Source of the DNA: Streptosporangium pseudovulgare
Lineage (GTDB): Bacteria > Actinomycetota > Actinomycetes > Streptosporangiales > Streptosporangiaceae
NCBI RefSeq assembly: GCF_014648055.1
Contig: NZ_BMQJ01000012.1
Location: 1-64,000 of the forward strand
Direction: 5' to 3'
Length of the DNA: 64,000 nucleotides
Below, piece by piece: positions 28,996 through 37,314 of this stretch (position 1 is the first letter of the stretch; each line of letters begins with the position of its first letter). A model generated the notes under the pieces. The model searched no databases, was not told where the DNA came from, and worked only from the letters and a program-made list of their open reading frames with translations. The position numbers and the translations under genes are program-made.

Positions 28996-29808
28996 ATGAT
29001 GAACCCATCACGGAAGATCCGGGGCATCCTCGCGGTGGCGACGCTCACGGCCGGTGTGACGTGGCTGTCGACCGCTCCGGCCGGCGTGTCCTGGCTCGGG
29101 GCGGTCCCGGCCTCGGCCGCGGCCTGCCAGGGCCCGGCGGTGTCCGGGCCCGAGGCGCCGGGGGAGGCTGAGACGCCCGGGACGGGCGCCGCCGGAGCCG
29201 AGGCGCCGATGAGCGCGGAGCGGCTCGCGCGGATCGCCGGCCTGCCGGGCCTGTCGCAGGCGTCCGCCGTGGCCGGTTTCGCCGACGCCGCGGGCGTCGC
29301 GGGGGGCGCGGACCTGTCCGCGTGTCCGGCGGGAACGGAGACGGAGGCGGCGGTCGCGGGGCACGCCGTGGAGCACATGGCCGCCGGGCCGCTGCCCGCC
29401 GCGCCGGACCTGCCCGGCCTGCCGTCCACCCCGGACACCCGCTTCGACCGGGCACCGATCACGGTGCGGCCGGCGCCGCCGGTCTCCACGGGCGCTGGCA
29501 CGACCGGCGTCACCGACCCGGCCGGCACCGCCGGCGCGCCGCTCGACGGCGCGGGGCTGCCCGGCGCGCAGGCGGGCACCGGCACCGGCACCGGGGAGTC
29601 GCTCCCGGCCTCGGCCGGGGACACCGGGACCCCGGTCGGCGAGCTGCCCAGCGTGGTCGAGCGGGAGGTCGCGGTCTTCGAGCGGGAGGTCACCACGACG
29701 GCGGAGACGCCCGCGACGGACGGCGGCGAGCCGCAGGTCTCCGGGGAGGACGGCGACGCCTCCACCGCGGAGGAGACCGTCCTCGGCGGAGGTTTCCGGC
29801 TCCGGTAG
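28996..29808 (+). CDS. Hypothetical secreted Ala/Gly/Pro-rich protein
   Basis: A 270-residue protein with a signal peptide (MNPSRKIRGILAVATLTAGV, cleavage near SAAAC at about residue 43). The rest is low-complexity, rich in Ala, Gly, Pro, Thr and Glu, with little predicted structure. Two cysteines lie near residues 44 and 110. AGGGGGA precedes ATG 28996. The function is unknown; composition suggests a cell-surface or exported protein. It is followed by a strong terminator. Confidence 0.75.
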   Translation: MMNPSRKIRGILAVATLTAGVTWLSTAPAGVSWLGAVPASAAACQGPAVSGPEAPGEAETPGTGAAGAEAPMSAERLARIAGLPGLSQASAVAGFADAAGVAGGADLSACPAGTETEAAVAGHAVEHMAAGPLPAAPDLPGLPSTPDTRFDRAPITVRPAPPVSTGAGTTGVTDPAGTAGAPLDGAGLPGAQAGTGTGTGESLPASAGDTGTPVGELPSVVEREVAVFEREVTTTAETPATDGGEPQVSGEDGDASTAEETVLGGGFRLR

Positions 29809-29828
29809 GGGCCATGCCCGGCCGCCGT

Positions 29829-29866
29829 GAGAAGGGCCGCGACCCGTGTGGGTCGCGGCCCTTCTC
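29829..29866. terminator. Perfect 17-bp hairpin between convergent genes
   Basis: GAGAAGGGCCGCGACCC (29829-29845) pairs with its exact complement at 29850-29866 around a four-base loop GTGT. It lies just after the secreted-protein gene and just before the stop of the convergent TPR gene (29870), so it can terminate both. There is no U-run, as is usual in actinomycetes. Confidence 0.85.
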
Positions 29867-29869
29867 GCG

Positions 29870-30406
29870 TCAGCGGGAGGCGTCCAGCAGCGCGTCGAGG
29901 TCGTCCTCGGGCAGCCCGAGGTCCACCCGGATCCGGTAGCGGGTGCGCAGCAGCGCGGCGTGCTCCCCGCTGCCCTCCGCCGCCTGCCGGGCCCCGTCGG
30001 TGGCCCAGACGTGGGCCTCCCGCAGGTCGCCGTAGGCGACGAGGGTCTCGGCGACGGTGAGCGCGGTGGCCGGGGTGCAGCCGCCGAGCCGGATCGCCTC
30101 GATCACCTCGCGTGCCTCGTCGGGCCGTTCGAGTTCGAAGAGGGTGTCGGCGATCCCCGCCCGGGGGTCGGCGCTCACCTCGCCTCCGTCGTCCACGGCC
30201 CGCTGGAAGCAGTCGAGGGCGTGGGCGGGCTGCCCGGCCTGCCGCCATTCCTCGCCGGCGAGCACGAGGATCGCCGCCCGCGAGACGTCCCCGGACACGT
30301 CGTCCTCAGCCAGCGCCTCCAGGCGCCGGGCGAGGTTCTCGTGATCGTCGGCCAGAAGTGCCTGTTCAAGCAACCGGTGCAGTTGCCCGTGTGTCACATA
30401 CGCCAC
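29870..30406 (-). CDS. TPR-repeat protein
   Basis: A protein of about 178 residues of paired amphipathic helices typical of tetratricopeptide repeats (HRLLEQALLADDHENLARRLEALAED, then AILVLAGEEWRQAGQPAHALDCFQ and DTLFELERPDEAREVIEAI). It is probably a protein-binding scaffold in the cytoplasm. GTG 30406 begins the conserved helical part; an earlier ATG at 30445 is possible. No partner is suggested by its neighbours. Confidence 0.75.
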   Translation of the reverse strand: MAYVTHGQLHRLLEQALLADDHENLARRLEALAEDDVSGDVSRAAILVLAGEEWRQAGQPAHALDCFQRAVDDGGEVSADPRAGIADTLFELERPDEAREVIEAIRLGGCTPATALTVAETLVAYGDLREAHVWATDGARQAAEGSGEHAALLRTRYRIRVDLGLPEDDLDALLDASR

Positions 30407-30570
30407 ATCGCGAGAGTACCGAGCGGCGCTCGACTTCGCCCGCACAACGGCAGGTATTTGTTATGCCACCCTCTGTGCATCATTAATTACAGTCTGCGTA
30501 TTTCCGGAGGAAAACGGGCATATGCCAGGCGATCCCGGCCCGAGAGACGACCTCGTCCGAAGGAGCTGCG

Positions 30571-31035
30571 ATGGGCATGGCCAAGCAGACCGCCTTCACG
30601 CTGACGTTCCTGCTCGGCCTCTCGGTGATCGTCCCGGGGTCCGCCGGATACCTCTCCGCCAGGATGGACGCGGTCGAACAGGCCCACCGCAGGCTCGTGG
30701 CGCTGGAGAACCGGCTGCGCGAGGAGCGGCTCATCACCCCGGCCCGCCAAGAGTCGTGGCTGCGGGCGCTCGCCGCGCCGGCCCCCTGCCCCGTCATGGC
30801 GCAGCCGCAGACCCGGCGGAGGGGCACGCCGATGCCCGCCGGGCTCATCCCGGCGCCGGTCGAGGCACTGGATCCGGCGGCCGTACCGCCCGGGACCGTC
30901 CCCGGCCGGGCGTTCTCCGGATCCGCGACCCGGGGGTTCGGCGGCGGGCACGCCGAGACGCGGCGCAGGCCTGCCGGACGCGAGCACGGGCGCGAGCACG
31001 GCGTCCGGCGGGACCGGGAACGCCGCTCAGGATGA
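30571..31035 (+). CDS. Hypothetical single-pass membrane protein
   Basis: A 154-residue protein. An N-terminal hydrophobic helix (FTLTFLLGLSVIVPGSAG, residues 8-25) is followed by a coiled-coil segment (LSARMDAVEQAHRRLVALENRLREERL) and a basic C-terminal tail rich in Arg and Gly. GAAGGAG lies seven bases before ATG 30571. Its end overlaps the 3' end of the convergent tetR gene by nine bases. The function is unknown. Confidence 0.55.
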   Translation: MGMAKQTAFTLTFLLGLSVIVPGSAGYLSARMDAVEQAHRRLVALENRLREERLITPARQESWLRALAAPAPCPVMAQPQTRRRGTPMPAGLIPAPVEALDPAAVPPGTVPGRAFSGSATRGFGGGHAETRRRPAGREHGREHGVRRDRERRSG

Positions 31036-31674
31036 GACCACCGCGAACTGGCGGTTGAGGTAGCCCCGGATCAGGCTCTTGGCCTCGGCCAGGACCCGCG
31101 GATCACCGGCGGGGTCGCGCCGGAAGGCCAGCTTGAGCACCGCGTCGCCCGCCTCGACCCCGATCAGGATGCCCAGGTCGAGCTCCTCGCTGTCGGCCAT
31201 GCCGTACTCCTGCAGGAGGAGGCCGCGCAGCCGGCCGGCGATCACCGCGTTGTTGTCCGACGCCGGGTCGAGCAGGTTGAGGTCGACCACGTCGCCGAAC
31301 CGCAGGGAGCGGAACCCCGGGACGGTCCGGTGCATCTCGACGTACTCGTCGATGATCGCGTCGACCGCGTCCCACCAGCAGGCGTACTCCTCCGACAGGA
31401 AGCGGCGGCCGATCCGGGAGATGAAACGCTCCACGTTGCGCCGGGTCACCGCCTGGGCGATGGCCCGCTTGTCGGGGAAGAACTGGTAGACCGAGCCGAT
31501 CGCGACCCCGGCGCGCTCGGCGATGCGGGTGGTGGTCAGCGCCTCGTAGCCGACCTCGTCGAGCAGGTCGGCGCAGGCGTCGAGCATCCTCTCGACACGT
31601 CTCGCGCTCCTCCGCTGGGCGGGCCGGCGGCGCAGCGGAGCCTCGCCGGGCTCCTCGGCAGGCAGGATGGACAT
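31027..31674 (-). CDS. TetR/AcrR-family transcriptional regulator
   Basis: A 215-residue repressor. The N-terminal helix-turn-helix is SARRVERMLDACADLLDEVGYEALTTTRIAERAGVAIGSVYQFFPDKRAI (written across two segments: residues 20-45 and 46-70), and the ligand-binding domain fills the rest. ATG 31674 is the first codon giving a normal TetR start. The target gene is not clear; capA lies next upstream on the same strand, about 190 bp away. Confidence 0.9.
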   Translation of the reverse strand: MSILPAEEPGEAPLRRRPAQRRSARRVERMLDACADLLDEVGYEALTTTRIAERAGVAIGSVYQFFPDKRAIAQAVTRRNVERFISRIGRRFLSEEYACWWDAVDAIIDEYVEMHRTVPGFRSLRFGDVVDLNLLDPASDNNAVIAGRLRGLLLQEYGMADSEELDLGILIGVEAGDAVLKLAFRRDPAGDPRVLAEAKSLIRGYLNRQFAVVSS

Positions 31675-31771
31675 CCCCCCATCTTGCCCCTCCGTCACCG
31701 CCGGGTCAGGCCGTATCGGCCAATCACCGGATTTCCCCGGCCGGCCTCCCCGCGCTCCCCGGCCCCGCCGG

Positions 31772-31835
31772 CCTCCCGCACGGCCGGGCTCCCGGCCCTC
31801 GCGCACGGCCGGGCTCCCGGCCTCCCGCACGGGAA
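31772..31835. repeat. Short GC-rich direct repeats between tetR and capA
   Basis: CCTCCCGCACGGCCGGGCTC at 31772 is repeated with small changes from 31796, and its first part again from 31820, giving about two and a half 24-25-bp units. The function is unknown. Confidence 0.6.
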
Positions 31836-31864
31836 GCCTCCGCGGCCACCGGCTCGCCGTACGG

Positions 31865-32980
31865 TCAGCTCTCCGTGGCGGAGCCGGGCCGGGCGGACAG
31901 GCCCGTGCAGCCGCGCAGCGCCTTCCAGTCGGTCAGGGCCTGCTGCCGGGCGGCGCCGGCGAGCGGGACGGGGACGCCGCCCTGGATCGTGGCCGGGGTC
32001 CACTGCTCCTTCAGGACCTTGCGCCCCTGGATCGTCAGCGTGAGCACGCCGGTCCGGCCGGTCTGGGGACCCCAGTTGTAGAAGACGAAGTTGCCCATGC
32101 CGTAGTTGACGTAGGCGTTCTTGAGATATCCCCCGCCGAGCAGGATGTGCGCGTGCCCGCCCACGATCACGTCGGCCCCGGCCGCGACCAGCTTGGGCGC
32201 CAGGGCGAGCTGGGCCTCGTTCGGGCACTTCTGCAGCTCGGTGCCCCAGTGGAGGTGGACGATCACCGTGTCGGAGGTATGGCGCGCCCTGCGCACCTCC
32301 TGGATCAGCCGGTCCTCCCGCTTGGCCGAGGCCAGGCCGCCCTTGGCGCCGAGTGCGGTCCAGGGCTGGATGAACTCGGCGTCCAGCACCTGGGTGGCGC
32401 CGATGACGGCGATCCGGTTGCCGTTCACGGTCGTCCGCCAGGGCTTGTACGCCTGGGCCTCGGTCGCGCCGACGCCGACGACCGGGAACCTCGCGCGCCT
32501 GATCGCGGCCAGCGAGTCGGTGAGGCCGCTCTCCATGTAGTCCATGCCGTGGTTGTTGGCCATGGAGGCGACGTCCACCCCGGCGGCCTTCAGCGCGGTC
32601 AGCGCCGAGGCGGGGGCGCGGAAGGTGAACTGCTTGCCCGGGGCGGGGGTACCGCCGGTGGTGATCGCGGTCTCCAGGTTGATCATCGCGACGTCGGACC
32701 GGCTGAGCACCTTGGCGATCGGGCCGAGCGCGGTCCGCGGGTTCGCGTCCAGCCGGGACCGCAGCACCCCCTCGAAGTGCACGTCACCGCCGAAGGAGAT
32801 GGTGTACGGCCGGCGCTCGGGCTTGGGCCGGGCCGGGGAGGTGGGCTTCTCCGCGACGTCCGGCGTCGATGTGGCGGGTTCCGGGGACGCCGACTGCGCC
32901 GCCGTACAGGCCGCGGAGAGCGCTGCGGCGACGACGAGGGCGGCGGCGGCCCCGATTCGGCGGGGGAGGTAGGTGTCCAT
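31865..32980 (-). CDS. CapA-family metallophosphatase-like lipoprotein
   Basis: A 371-residue exported protein of the poly-gamma-glutamate capsule CapA family. The lipoprotein signal is MDTYLPRRIGAAAALVVAAALSAAC-type (lipobox LSAAC, Cys near 25). The enzymatic core starts ISFGGDVHFEG and has INLETAIT, ASMANNHGMDY and VIVHLHWGTELQ, then IVGGHAHILLGG, the conserved metal-binding pattern of this family. It acts at the outer face of the membrane; the substrate in actinomycetes is unknown. Confidence 0.88.
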   Translation of the reverse strand: MDTYLPRRIGAAAALVVAAALSAACTAAQSASPEPATSTPDVAEKPTSPARPKPERRPYTISFGGDVHFEGVLRSRLDANPRTALGPIAKVLSRSDVAMINLETAITTGGTPAPGKQFTFRAPASALTALKAAGVDVASMANNHGMDYMESGLTDSLAAIRRARFPVVGVGATEAQAYKPWRTTVNGNRIAVIGATQVLDAEFIQPWTALGAKGGLASAKREDRLIQEVRRARHTSDTVIVHLHWGTELQKCPNEAQLALAPKLVAAGADVIVGGHAHILLGGGYLKNAYVNYGMGNFVFYNWGPQTGRTGVLTLTIQGRKVLKEQWTPATIQGGVPVPLAGAARQQALTDWKALRGCTGLSARPGSATES

Positions 32981-33097
32981 CGGTATCCGAGGATGCCACC
33001 TCAGAGGCCGCATCCGGCACAACCCGGCCGATGGAGTGTCATCTCCTCAAAACTGGCATGGCTCAAATACTTGAATGATTCCGGTTTAGGACATAGT

Positions 33098-33526
33098 GTG
33101 TGCCGCGTGGACGACAGGGACCGGCTCCGCCGGGCGGGACTGCGGGTGACCGCGGCCCGCCTGGCGATCATGCAGACCGTGCGGGACGGTGACCATCTCG
33201 ACGTGGACGCCATCCATCGGGGCGTGCGGCAGCGGGTCGGTCAGGTCTCCCTGCAGGCCGTCTACGACTCCCTGCACTCCATGCAGCGCGGCGGGCTCCT
33301 GCGGAGGATCGAGCCTCCCGGCAGCCCCGCCCGGTACGAGACGCGGGTGGGCGACAACCACCACCATCTCGTCTGCCGGGAGTGCGGAAGGGTCACCGAC
33401 GTCGACTGCGCCGTCGGGCACGCCCCGTGCATGGCCCCCGTCTCCGACGCCGGATACCTGGTGGACGAGGCGGACGTCATCTACTGGGGCGTGTGTCCCG
33501 CCTGCCGTCCCGTTGAGGCTCGCTGA
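33098..33526 (+). CDS. Fur-family peroxide/iron regulator upstream of catalase
   Basis: A 142-residue Fur-family repressor. The winged helix is LRRAGLRVTAARLAIMQTV, with VSLQAVYDSLHSM as recognition helix region. Metal-site residues lie in NHHHLVCRECGRV, and the second Cys pair in GVCPACRP. GTG 33098 is preceded by AGGA at six bases. It lies 21 bp before the catalase gene in the same direction, like the catR-catA pair of Streptomyces, so it probably senses peroxide and represses the catalase and itself. A small inverted repeat TCAA-ATAC-TTGA at 33063-33074 in the promoter region may be part of its operator. Confidence 0.9.
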   Translation: MCRVDDRDRLRRAGLRVTAARLAIMQTVRDGDHLDVDAIHRGVRQRVGQVSLQAVYDSLHSMQRGGLLRRIEPPGSPARYETRVGDNHHHLVCRECGRVTDVDCAVGHAPCMAPVSDAGYLVDEADVIYWGVCPACRPVEAR

Positions 33527-33547
33527 AGAAGATCCGGAGGACTGTTC

Positions 33548-34996
33548 ATGAGCACCAGGCCCACCACCACTGACGCGGGCATCCCCGCCCCGAGCGACGA
33601 GCACTCCCTTTCGGTAGGCCCGAACGGACCCCTGCTGCTGCAGGACCACTACCTGATCCAGAAGATGGCGCACTTCAACCGGGAGCGGGTGCCGGAGCGG
33701 GTGGTGCACGCCAAGGGCGGCGGCGCCCACGGCATCCTGCAGATCACCGAGGACGTCAGCCAGTTCACCAAGGCCGGCCTGTTCGCCAAGGGCAAGGAGA
33801 CCCCGCTCTTCCTGCGCTTCTCCTCCGTGGCCGGCGAGCTGGGCAGCCCCGACACCCAGCGCGACCCGCGCGGCTTCGCGATCAAGTTCTACACCGAGCA
33901 GGGCAACTACGACATCGTCGGCAACAACACGCCGATCTTCTTCATCCGCGACCCGCAGAAGTTCTCCGACTTCATCCACAGCCAGAAGCGCCGCGCCGAC
34001 ACCAACCTGCGCGACCACAACATGCAGTGGGACTTCTGGACGCTCTCCCCGGAGAGCGCCCACCAGGTCACCTTCCTGATGACCGACCGCGGCACCCCGG
34101 CGTCCTGGCGCCACATGCACGGCTTCGGCTCGCACACCTTCCTGTGGTACAACGCCGGCGGCGAGAAGTTCTGGGTCAAGTACCACTTCAAGACCGACCA
34201 GGGCATCAAGAACTTCACCGACGCCGAGGCGGGCGCGATCATCGCGCAGGACGCCGACTTCCACATCCGCGACCTGCACACCGCGATCAAGAACGGCGAC
34301 CACCCGTCCTGGACGGTGAACGTGCAGATCATGCCGTTCGAGGACGCGGCCGACTACCGCTTCAACCCGTTCGACCTGACCAAGGTGTGGCCGCACGCCG
34401 ACTACCCCGAGATCACGATCGGGCGGTTCGTCCTGAACCGCAACCCGGAGAACTACTTCGCCGAGGTGGAGCAGGTCGGGTTCGAGCCCGCCAACCTGGT
34501 GCCGGGCATCGGCCCGTCCCCGGACAAGATGCTCCAGGGGCGGCTGTTCTCCTACCCCGACGCCCACCGCTACCGCATCGGCGCCAACTACCTCCAACTG
34601 CCGATCAACCGGCCGCTGTCGCCCGTCCACAGCTACAACAAAGACGGCCAGATGGCCTTCGTCAACCCCGCCGACCCGGTCTACGCCCCCAACACCGCAG
34701 GCGGCCCCGCGGCCGACCCGTCGCTGTACGAGGGTGAGAACTACCAGGTGACCGGGGAGATCATCCGTTCCGCCTACGCCCTGCACCGCGAGGACGACGA
34801 CTTCGTCCAGCCCCGCGCGCTGTGGGAGAACGTCCTGTCCGAGACCGACCGGGCCCACCTGGTGAGCAACGTGGTCGGCCACGCCTCGGCCCCCGAGGTC
34901 ACCGCGGACATGAAGAAGCGCGTCGTGGAGTACTGGGCCAACGTCCACAAGGACCTCGGCCAGAGCGTCGCCCAGGGCCTCGGCGTCAGCGTCTGA
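33548..34996 (+). CDS. katA: Monofunctional haem catalase
   Basis: A 482-residue small-subunit catalase. The catalytic histidine is in ERVVHAKGGGAHG (near 57), the catalytic Asn in DIVGNNTPIFFIRDP, and the haem-ligand Tyr in RLFSYPDAHRYRIGANY (near 340). It breaks down hydrogen peroxide in the cytoplasm. GGAGG lies eight bases before ATG 33548. It follows the Fur-like regulator, which is expected to control it. Confidence 0.97.
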   Translation: MSTRPTTTDAGIPAPSDEHSLSVGPNGPLLLQDHYLIQKMAHFNRERVPERVVHAKGGGAHGILQITEDVSQFTKAGLFAKGKETPLFLRFSSVAGELGSPDTQRDPRGFAIKFYTEQGNYDIVGNNTPIFFIRDPQKFSDFIHSQKRRADTNLRDHNMQWDFWTLSPESAHQVTFLMTDRGTPASWRHMHGFGSHTFLWYNAGGEKFWVKYHFKTDQGIKNFTDAEAGAIIAQDADFHIRDLHTAIKNGDHPSWTVNVQIMPFEDAADYRFNPFDLTKVWPHADYPEITIGRFVLNRNPENYFAEVEQVGFEPANLVPGIGPSPDKMLQGRLFSYPDAHRYRIGANYLQLPINRPLSPVHSYNKDGQMAFVNPADPVYAPNTAGGPAADPSLYEGENYQVTGEIIRSAYALHREDDDFVQPRALWENVLSETDRAHLVSNVVGHASAPEVTADMKKRVVEYWANVHKDLGQSVAQGLGVSV

Positions 34997-35052
34997 CCCG
35001 GCGCGCCGGGAAAACCCGGCGCGCCCGGGAAAGCCCGGGACGATCGGTCCGT

Positions 35053-35086
35053 GCGGCCCGCACCCTCTCGCCGGGGTGCGGGCCGC
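35053..35086 (+). terminator. Hairpin downstream of catalase
   Basis: GCGGCCCGCACCC (35053-35065) pairs perfectly with GGGTGCGGGCCGC (35074-35086) around an eight-base loop. It lies 57 bp after the catalase stop. A second GC-rich palindromic block (CCCGGCGCGCCGGG at 34997-35010) lies between and may help. Confidence 0.7.
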
Positions 35087-35108
35087 CGCCGTCTCCGGAC
35101 GGGAGTGC

Positions 35109-35253
35109 TCATGGCGACGCTGGCGCGTCGCGGCTCGGGGGCTCAAACCCGGCGTCTTCCCTCGTCGATCACTCGCTGCGCTCGCTCCCTCCTCGGTCCA
35201 GACACCGGCGCCCCCTCGCGGCGCTCCTCAGTCCAGACGCCGGCGCCCCTCGC
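35109..35253 (-). repeat. Inverted, degenerate copies of the 115-bp intergenic repeat
   Basis: Read on the minus strand, 35109-35219 matches the repeat units at 39884-40227, including GGTGTCTGGAC, GACGAGGGAAGAC-like and GGGTTTGAGCCCCCGAGCC-like segments. 35220-35253 is a partial second unit. It lies downstream of katA. Together with the terminator and a short region holding the HD-gene promoter, this fills the 357-bp gap. Confidence 0.75.
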
Positions 35254-35353
35254 AGTACCCGGACGGCCGGGACGGTGTGATCCGAGCGGCCGGGGCGGCG
35301 CGATCCGATGATCGTTCGGAAAAGCGGGATCCGCGCGCATTAGGCTTACGCGC

Positions 35354-35959
35354 GTGACCACCCCTCCAGAACAGGACCGTCTGCACGCTCAGCTCGCCTT
35401 CGCCATGGAGATCGACAAGCTCAGACGCATCGTGCGCCGCAACACCCTGATGGACGGGTCGCGGCGAGAGAACGACGCCGAGCACTCGTGGTACGTGGGC
35501 ATGCTGGCGATGGTGCTGGCCGAGCACGCCCCGCCGGGCATCGATCTGGACAGAGTCGTCGCGATGCTGCTCGTCCACGACATCGTCGAGATCGACGCCG
35601 GAGACACCTTCATCTACGACGCCTCCGCCGTGGAGGCCCAGGCCGGCCTGGAGCGCAAGGCCGCCGACCGGATATTCGGGTTGCTCCCGGACGACCAGGC
35701 CGCGCGACTGCGGGCGCTGTGGGACGAGTTCGAGGAGCGCGAGACCCCGGAGGCCAAGTTCGCCAAGGCCCTCGACCGGATCGCCCCGATCCTGGCCAAC
35801 CACCACAACGAGGGCGGCACCTGGTCGCTGTACAAGGTGACCGCGGAGCAGGTGCTGGAGAAGGTGAAGATCATCGAGGAGGGCTCGCCCACGCTCGGCG
35901 CCTACGCCACGGAGATCGTCGAGCTCTCGGTCAGCCGGGGACATTTGGCGCGTGCATAA
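35354..35959 (+). CDS. HD-domain hydrolase (YfbR-like 5'-nucleotidase family)
   Basis: A 201-residue HD-domain phosphohydrolase. The metal-binding histidine and aspartate residues lie in AEHSWYVGMLAM, LLVHDIVEIDAGD and LANHHNEGG. Homologues remove phosphate from deoxynucleoside monophosphates. GTG 35354 is the start; no clear Shine-Dalgarno is visible, and TTAGGCTTACGCGC upstream may include a -10 region. Confidence 0.88.
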   Translation: MTTPPEQDRLHAQLAFAMEIDKLRRIVRRNTLMDGSRRENDAEHSWYVGMLAMVLAEHAPPGIDLDRVVAMLLVHDIVEIDAGDTFIYDASAVEAQAGLERKAADRIFGLLPDDQAARLRALWDEFEERETPEAKFAKALDRIAPILANHHNEGGTWSLYKVTAEQVLEKVKIIEEGSPTLGAYATEIVELSVSRGHLARA

Positions 35960-36003
35960 CACCGTTCCCGGGTAGGTCCCTATCGCTTGGAAAGGGGACG
36001 ATC

Positions 36004-36915
36004 GTGAAGGAAAACGTTAAAACGAATCGCCAGAGCTTCCGCAAGCTCGTTCCGCCCGTCGACCTCGTCGGCAACGTGGAGCGCTCGACGAAGCTGGACC
36101 GCCCGATCCAGGCGGTGTCCAAGGCGGTACGGCGGCGGCTCGGCCCCGGGTTCCTGCGCGACCTGCTGCACGGGGTTCCCACCGGCAAGCCCCTCCACCC
36201 GCCGCTCACCGATGTCGCCCTGGGCTGCTGGATATCGGCGTCGCTGCTCGACGTGACCGACGCCGACCCCCGGGCCTCCCGGACGCTGCTCGCGGCGGGC
36301 CTCGTGGCGTCCGTTCCCACGGCCGCGTCCGGGATCACCGACTGGTCGGCGCTCCACCGCGAGCAGCAGCGGGTCGGGTTCGTGCACGCGCTGGCCAACG
36401 TGGCCGCCCTGTCCCTCTACGCCGGCTCCCTGCTGCTGCGCGTGCGGGGCGACGAACGGCGCGGCCGGATGCTGTCGTTCGCCGGACTGGCCGTCGGCGG
36501 CGTGGGCGCCTACCTCGGCGGCCACATGTCGTACCGGCAGGCGGCCGGGGCCAACCACGCCGTGTCGGTCTCCCACCTGGTCCCGCTGGGCTGGCACGAC
36601 CTGTGCGAGCTCAAGGACCTGCCGGACGGCCGCCCGGTGACCCGGCGGCTGGGCTACATCGACCTGTTCGTGCTGCGCAGGGGCGAGGACGTCACCGTGC
36701 TCGCCGACCGCTGCTCACACCTGGCCGGACCGCTGCACCAGGGGCGCGTGACGTCCGTACAGGGCGCCGACTGCGTGGTGTGCCCCTGGCACGGCAGCAC
36801 GTTCCGGCTGTCCGACGGCACGGTCATGCACGGCCCCGCCACCGCCCCGCAGCCGGCCTTCGAGTCGAGGCTGCGTCGCGACGGCGTGCTGCAGGTCCGT
36901 CCCGTCCCGGCGTGA
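36004..36915 (+). CDS. Membrane protein with DUF2231-like domain and C-terminal Rieske domain
   Basis: A 303-residue protein. Residues 55-185 form about four hydrophobic helices of the DUF2231 type (TDVALGCWISASLLDV onward). A C-terminal Rieske [2Fe-2S] domain begins near 195; its ligands are in CSHLAGPLHQG and CPWHGSTFRL. The fusion suggests an electron-transfer protein anchored to the membrane. GTG 36004 is preceded by AAGGGGA. The partner oxidase or reductase is not known. Confidence 0.85.
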   Translation: MKENVKTNRQSFRKLVPPVDLVGNVERSTKLDRPIQAVSKAVRRRLGPGFLRDLLHGVPTGKPLHPPLTDVALGCWISASLLDVTDADPRASRTLLAAGLVASVPTAASGITDWSALHREQQRVGFVHALANVAALSLYAGSLLLRVRGDERRGRMLSFAGLAVGGVGAYLGGHMSYRQAAGANHAVSVSHLVPLGWHDLCELKDLPDGRPVTRRLGYIDLFVLRRGEDVTVLADRCSHLAGPLHQGRVTSVQGADCVVCPWHGSTFRLSDGTVMHGPATAPQPAFESRLRRDGVLQVRPVPA

Positions 36916-36960
36916 CCTCTCCGTCCGGCCCCGGCTCCGCCGGGCCGGCCCGGTTCCGTC

Positions 36961-37012
36961 AGGCGCCGTTCCGCGGGTCCTCTTCGCGAAGAGGACCCGC
37001 GGAACGGCGCCT
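36961..37012. terminator. 52-bp perfect palindrome between convergent genes
   Basis: Two 26-base arms (36961-36986 and 36987-37012) are exact inverted complements, starting AGGCGCCGTTCCGCGGG and with TCTTCGCGAAGA at the centre. As RNA it would fold into a very stable stem. It is placed to end transcription from both the Rieske gene and the convergent small gene. Confidence 0.9.
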
Positions 37013-37048
37013 GCGTTTCCCTGCCCCGGCCGGGGTCTCAGGGGCTCG

Positions 37049-37285
37049 TCATTCCTCGTCCTCCGACCGGCCGTCGGCGGGGTGCTCGACGAGGGCGAGG
37101 ACCCGGCTGGACATGAACCGCGCGGTGCGAACCGCCGTCCCGCTGCGGGTGACCTCGCTGACTTCGACCACTCCGCCCCGGCGGTTGGCTATCTCGACCC
37201 GGCGGCCCGCCTTGGTCGCGACGACGTCGTAGGTGCGCGAGCTGTCGCCCGCATCGATGACGATCTCTACACGGTCGCCTTTCAT
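37049..37285 (-). CDS. Small hypothetical protein
   Basis: A 78-residue protein, MKGDRVEIVIDAGDSS at the start, then RTYDVVATKAGRRVEIANR and an acidic C-terminus (GRSEDEE). It looks like a small beta-rich domain. No strong ribosome-binding site is seen. It follows the TSUP transporter gene on the same strand after 29 bp and may be co-transcribed. The function is unknown. Confidence 0.65.
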   Translation of the reverse strand: MKGDRVEIVIDAGDSSRTYDVVATKAGRRVEIANRRGGVVEVSEVTRSGTAVRTARFMSSRVLALVEHPADGRSEDEE

Positions 37286-37314
37286 GACCGTATTGTTCCC
37301 GCAAGTGAGGGATT

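Noticed and set aside
26115..30248. A very long open frame on the minus strand across clpB
   Set aside because: It is antisense to hspR, clpB and the secreted protein gene and has no domain; only its 5' end overlaps the real TPR gene region in another frame.
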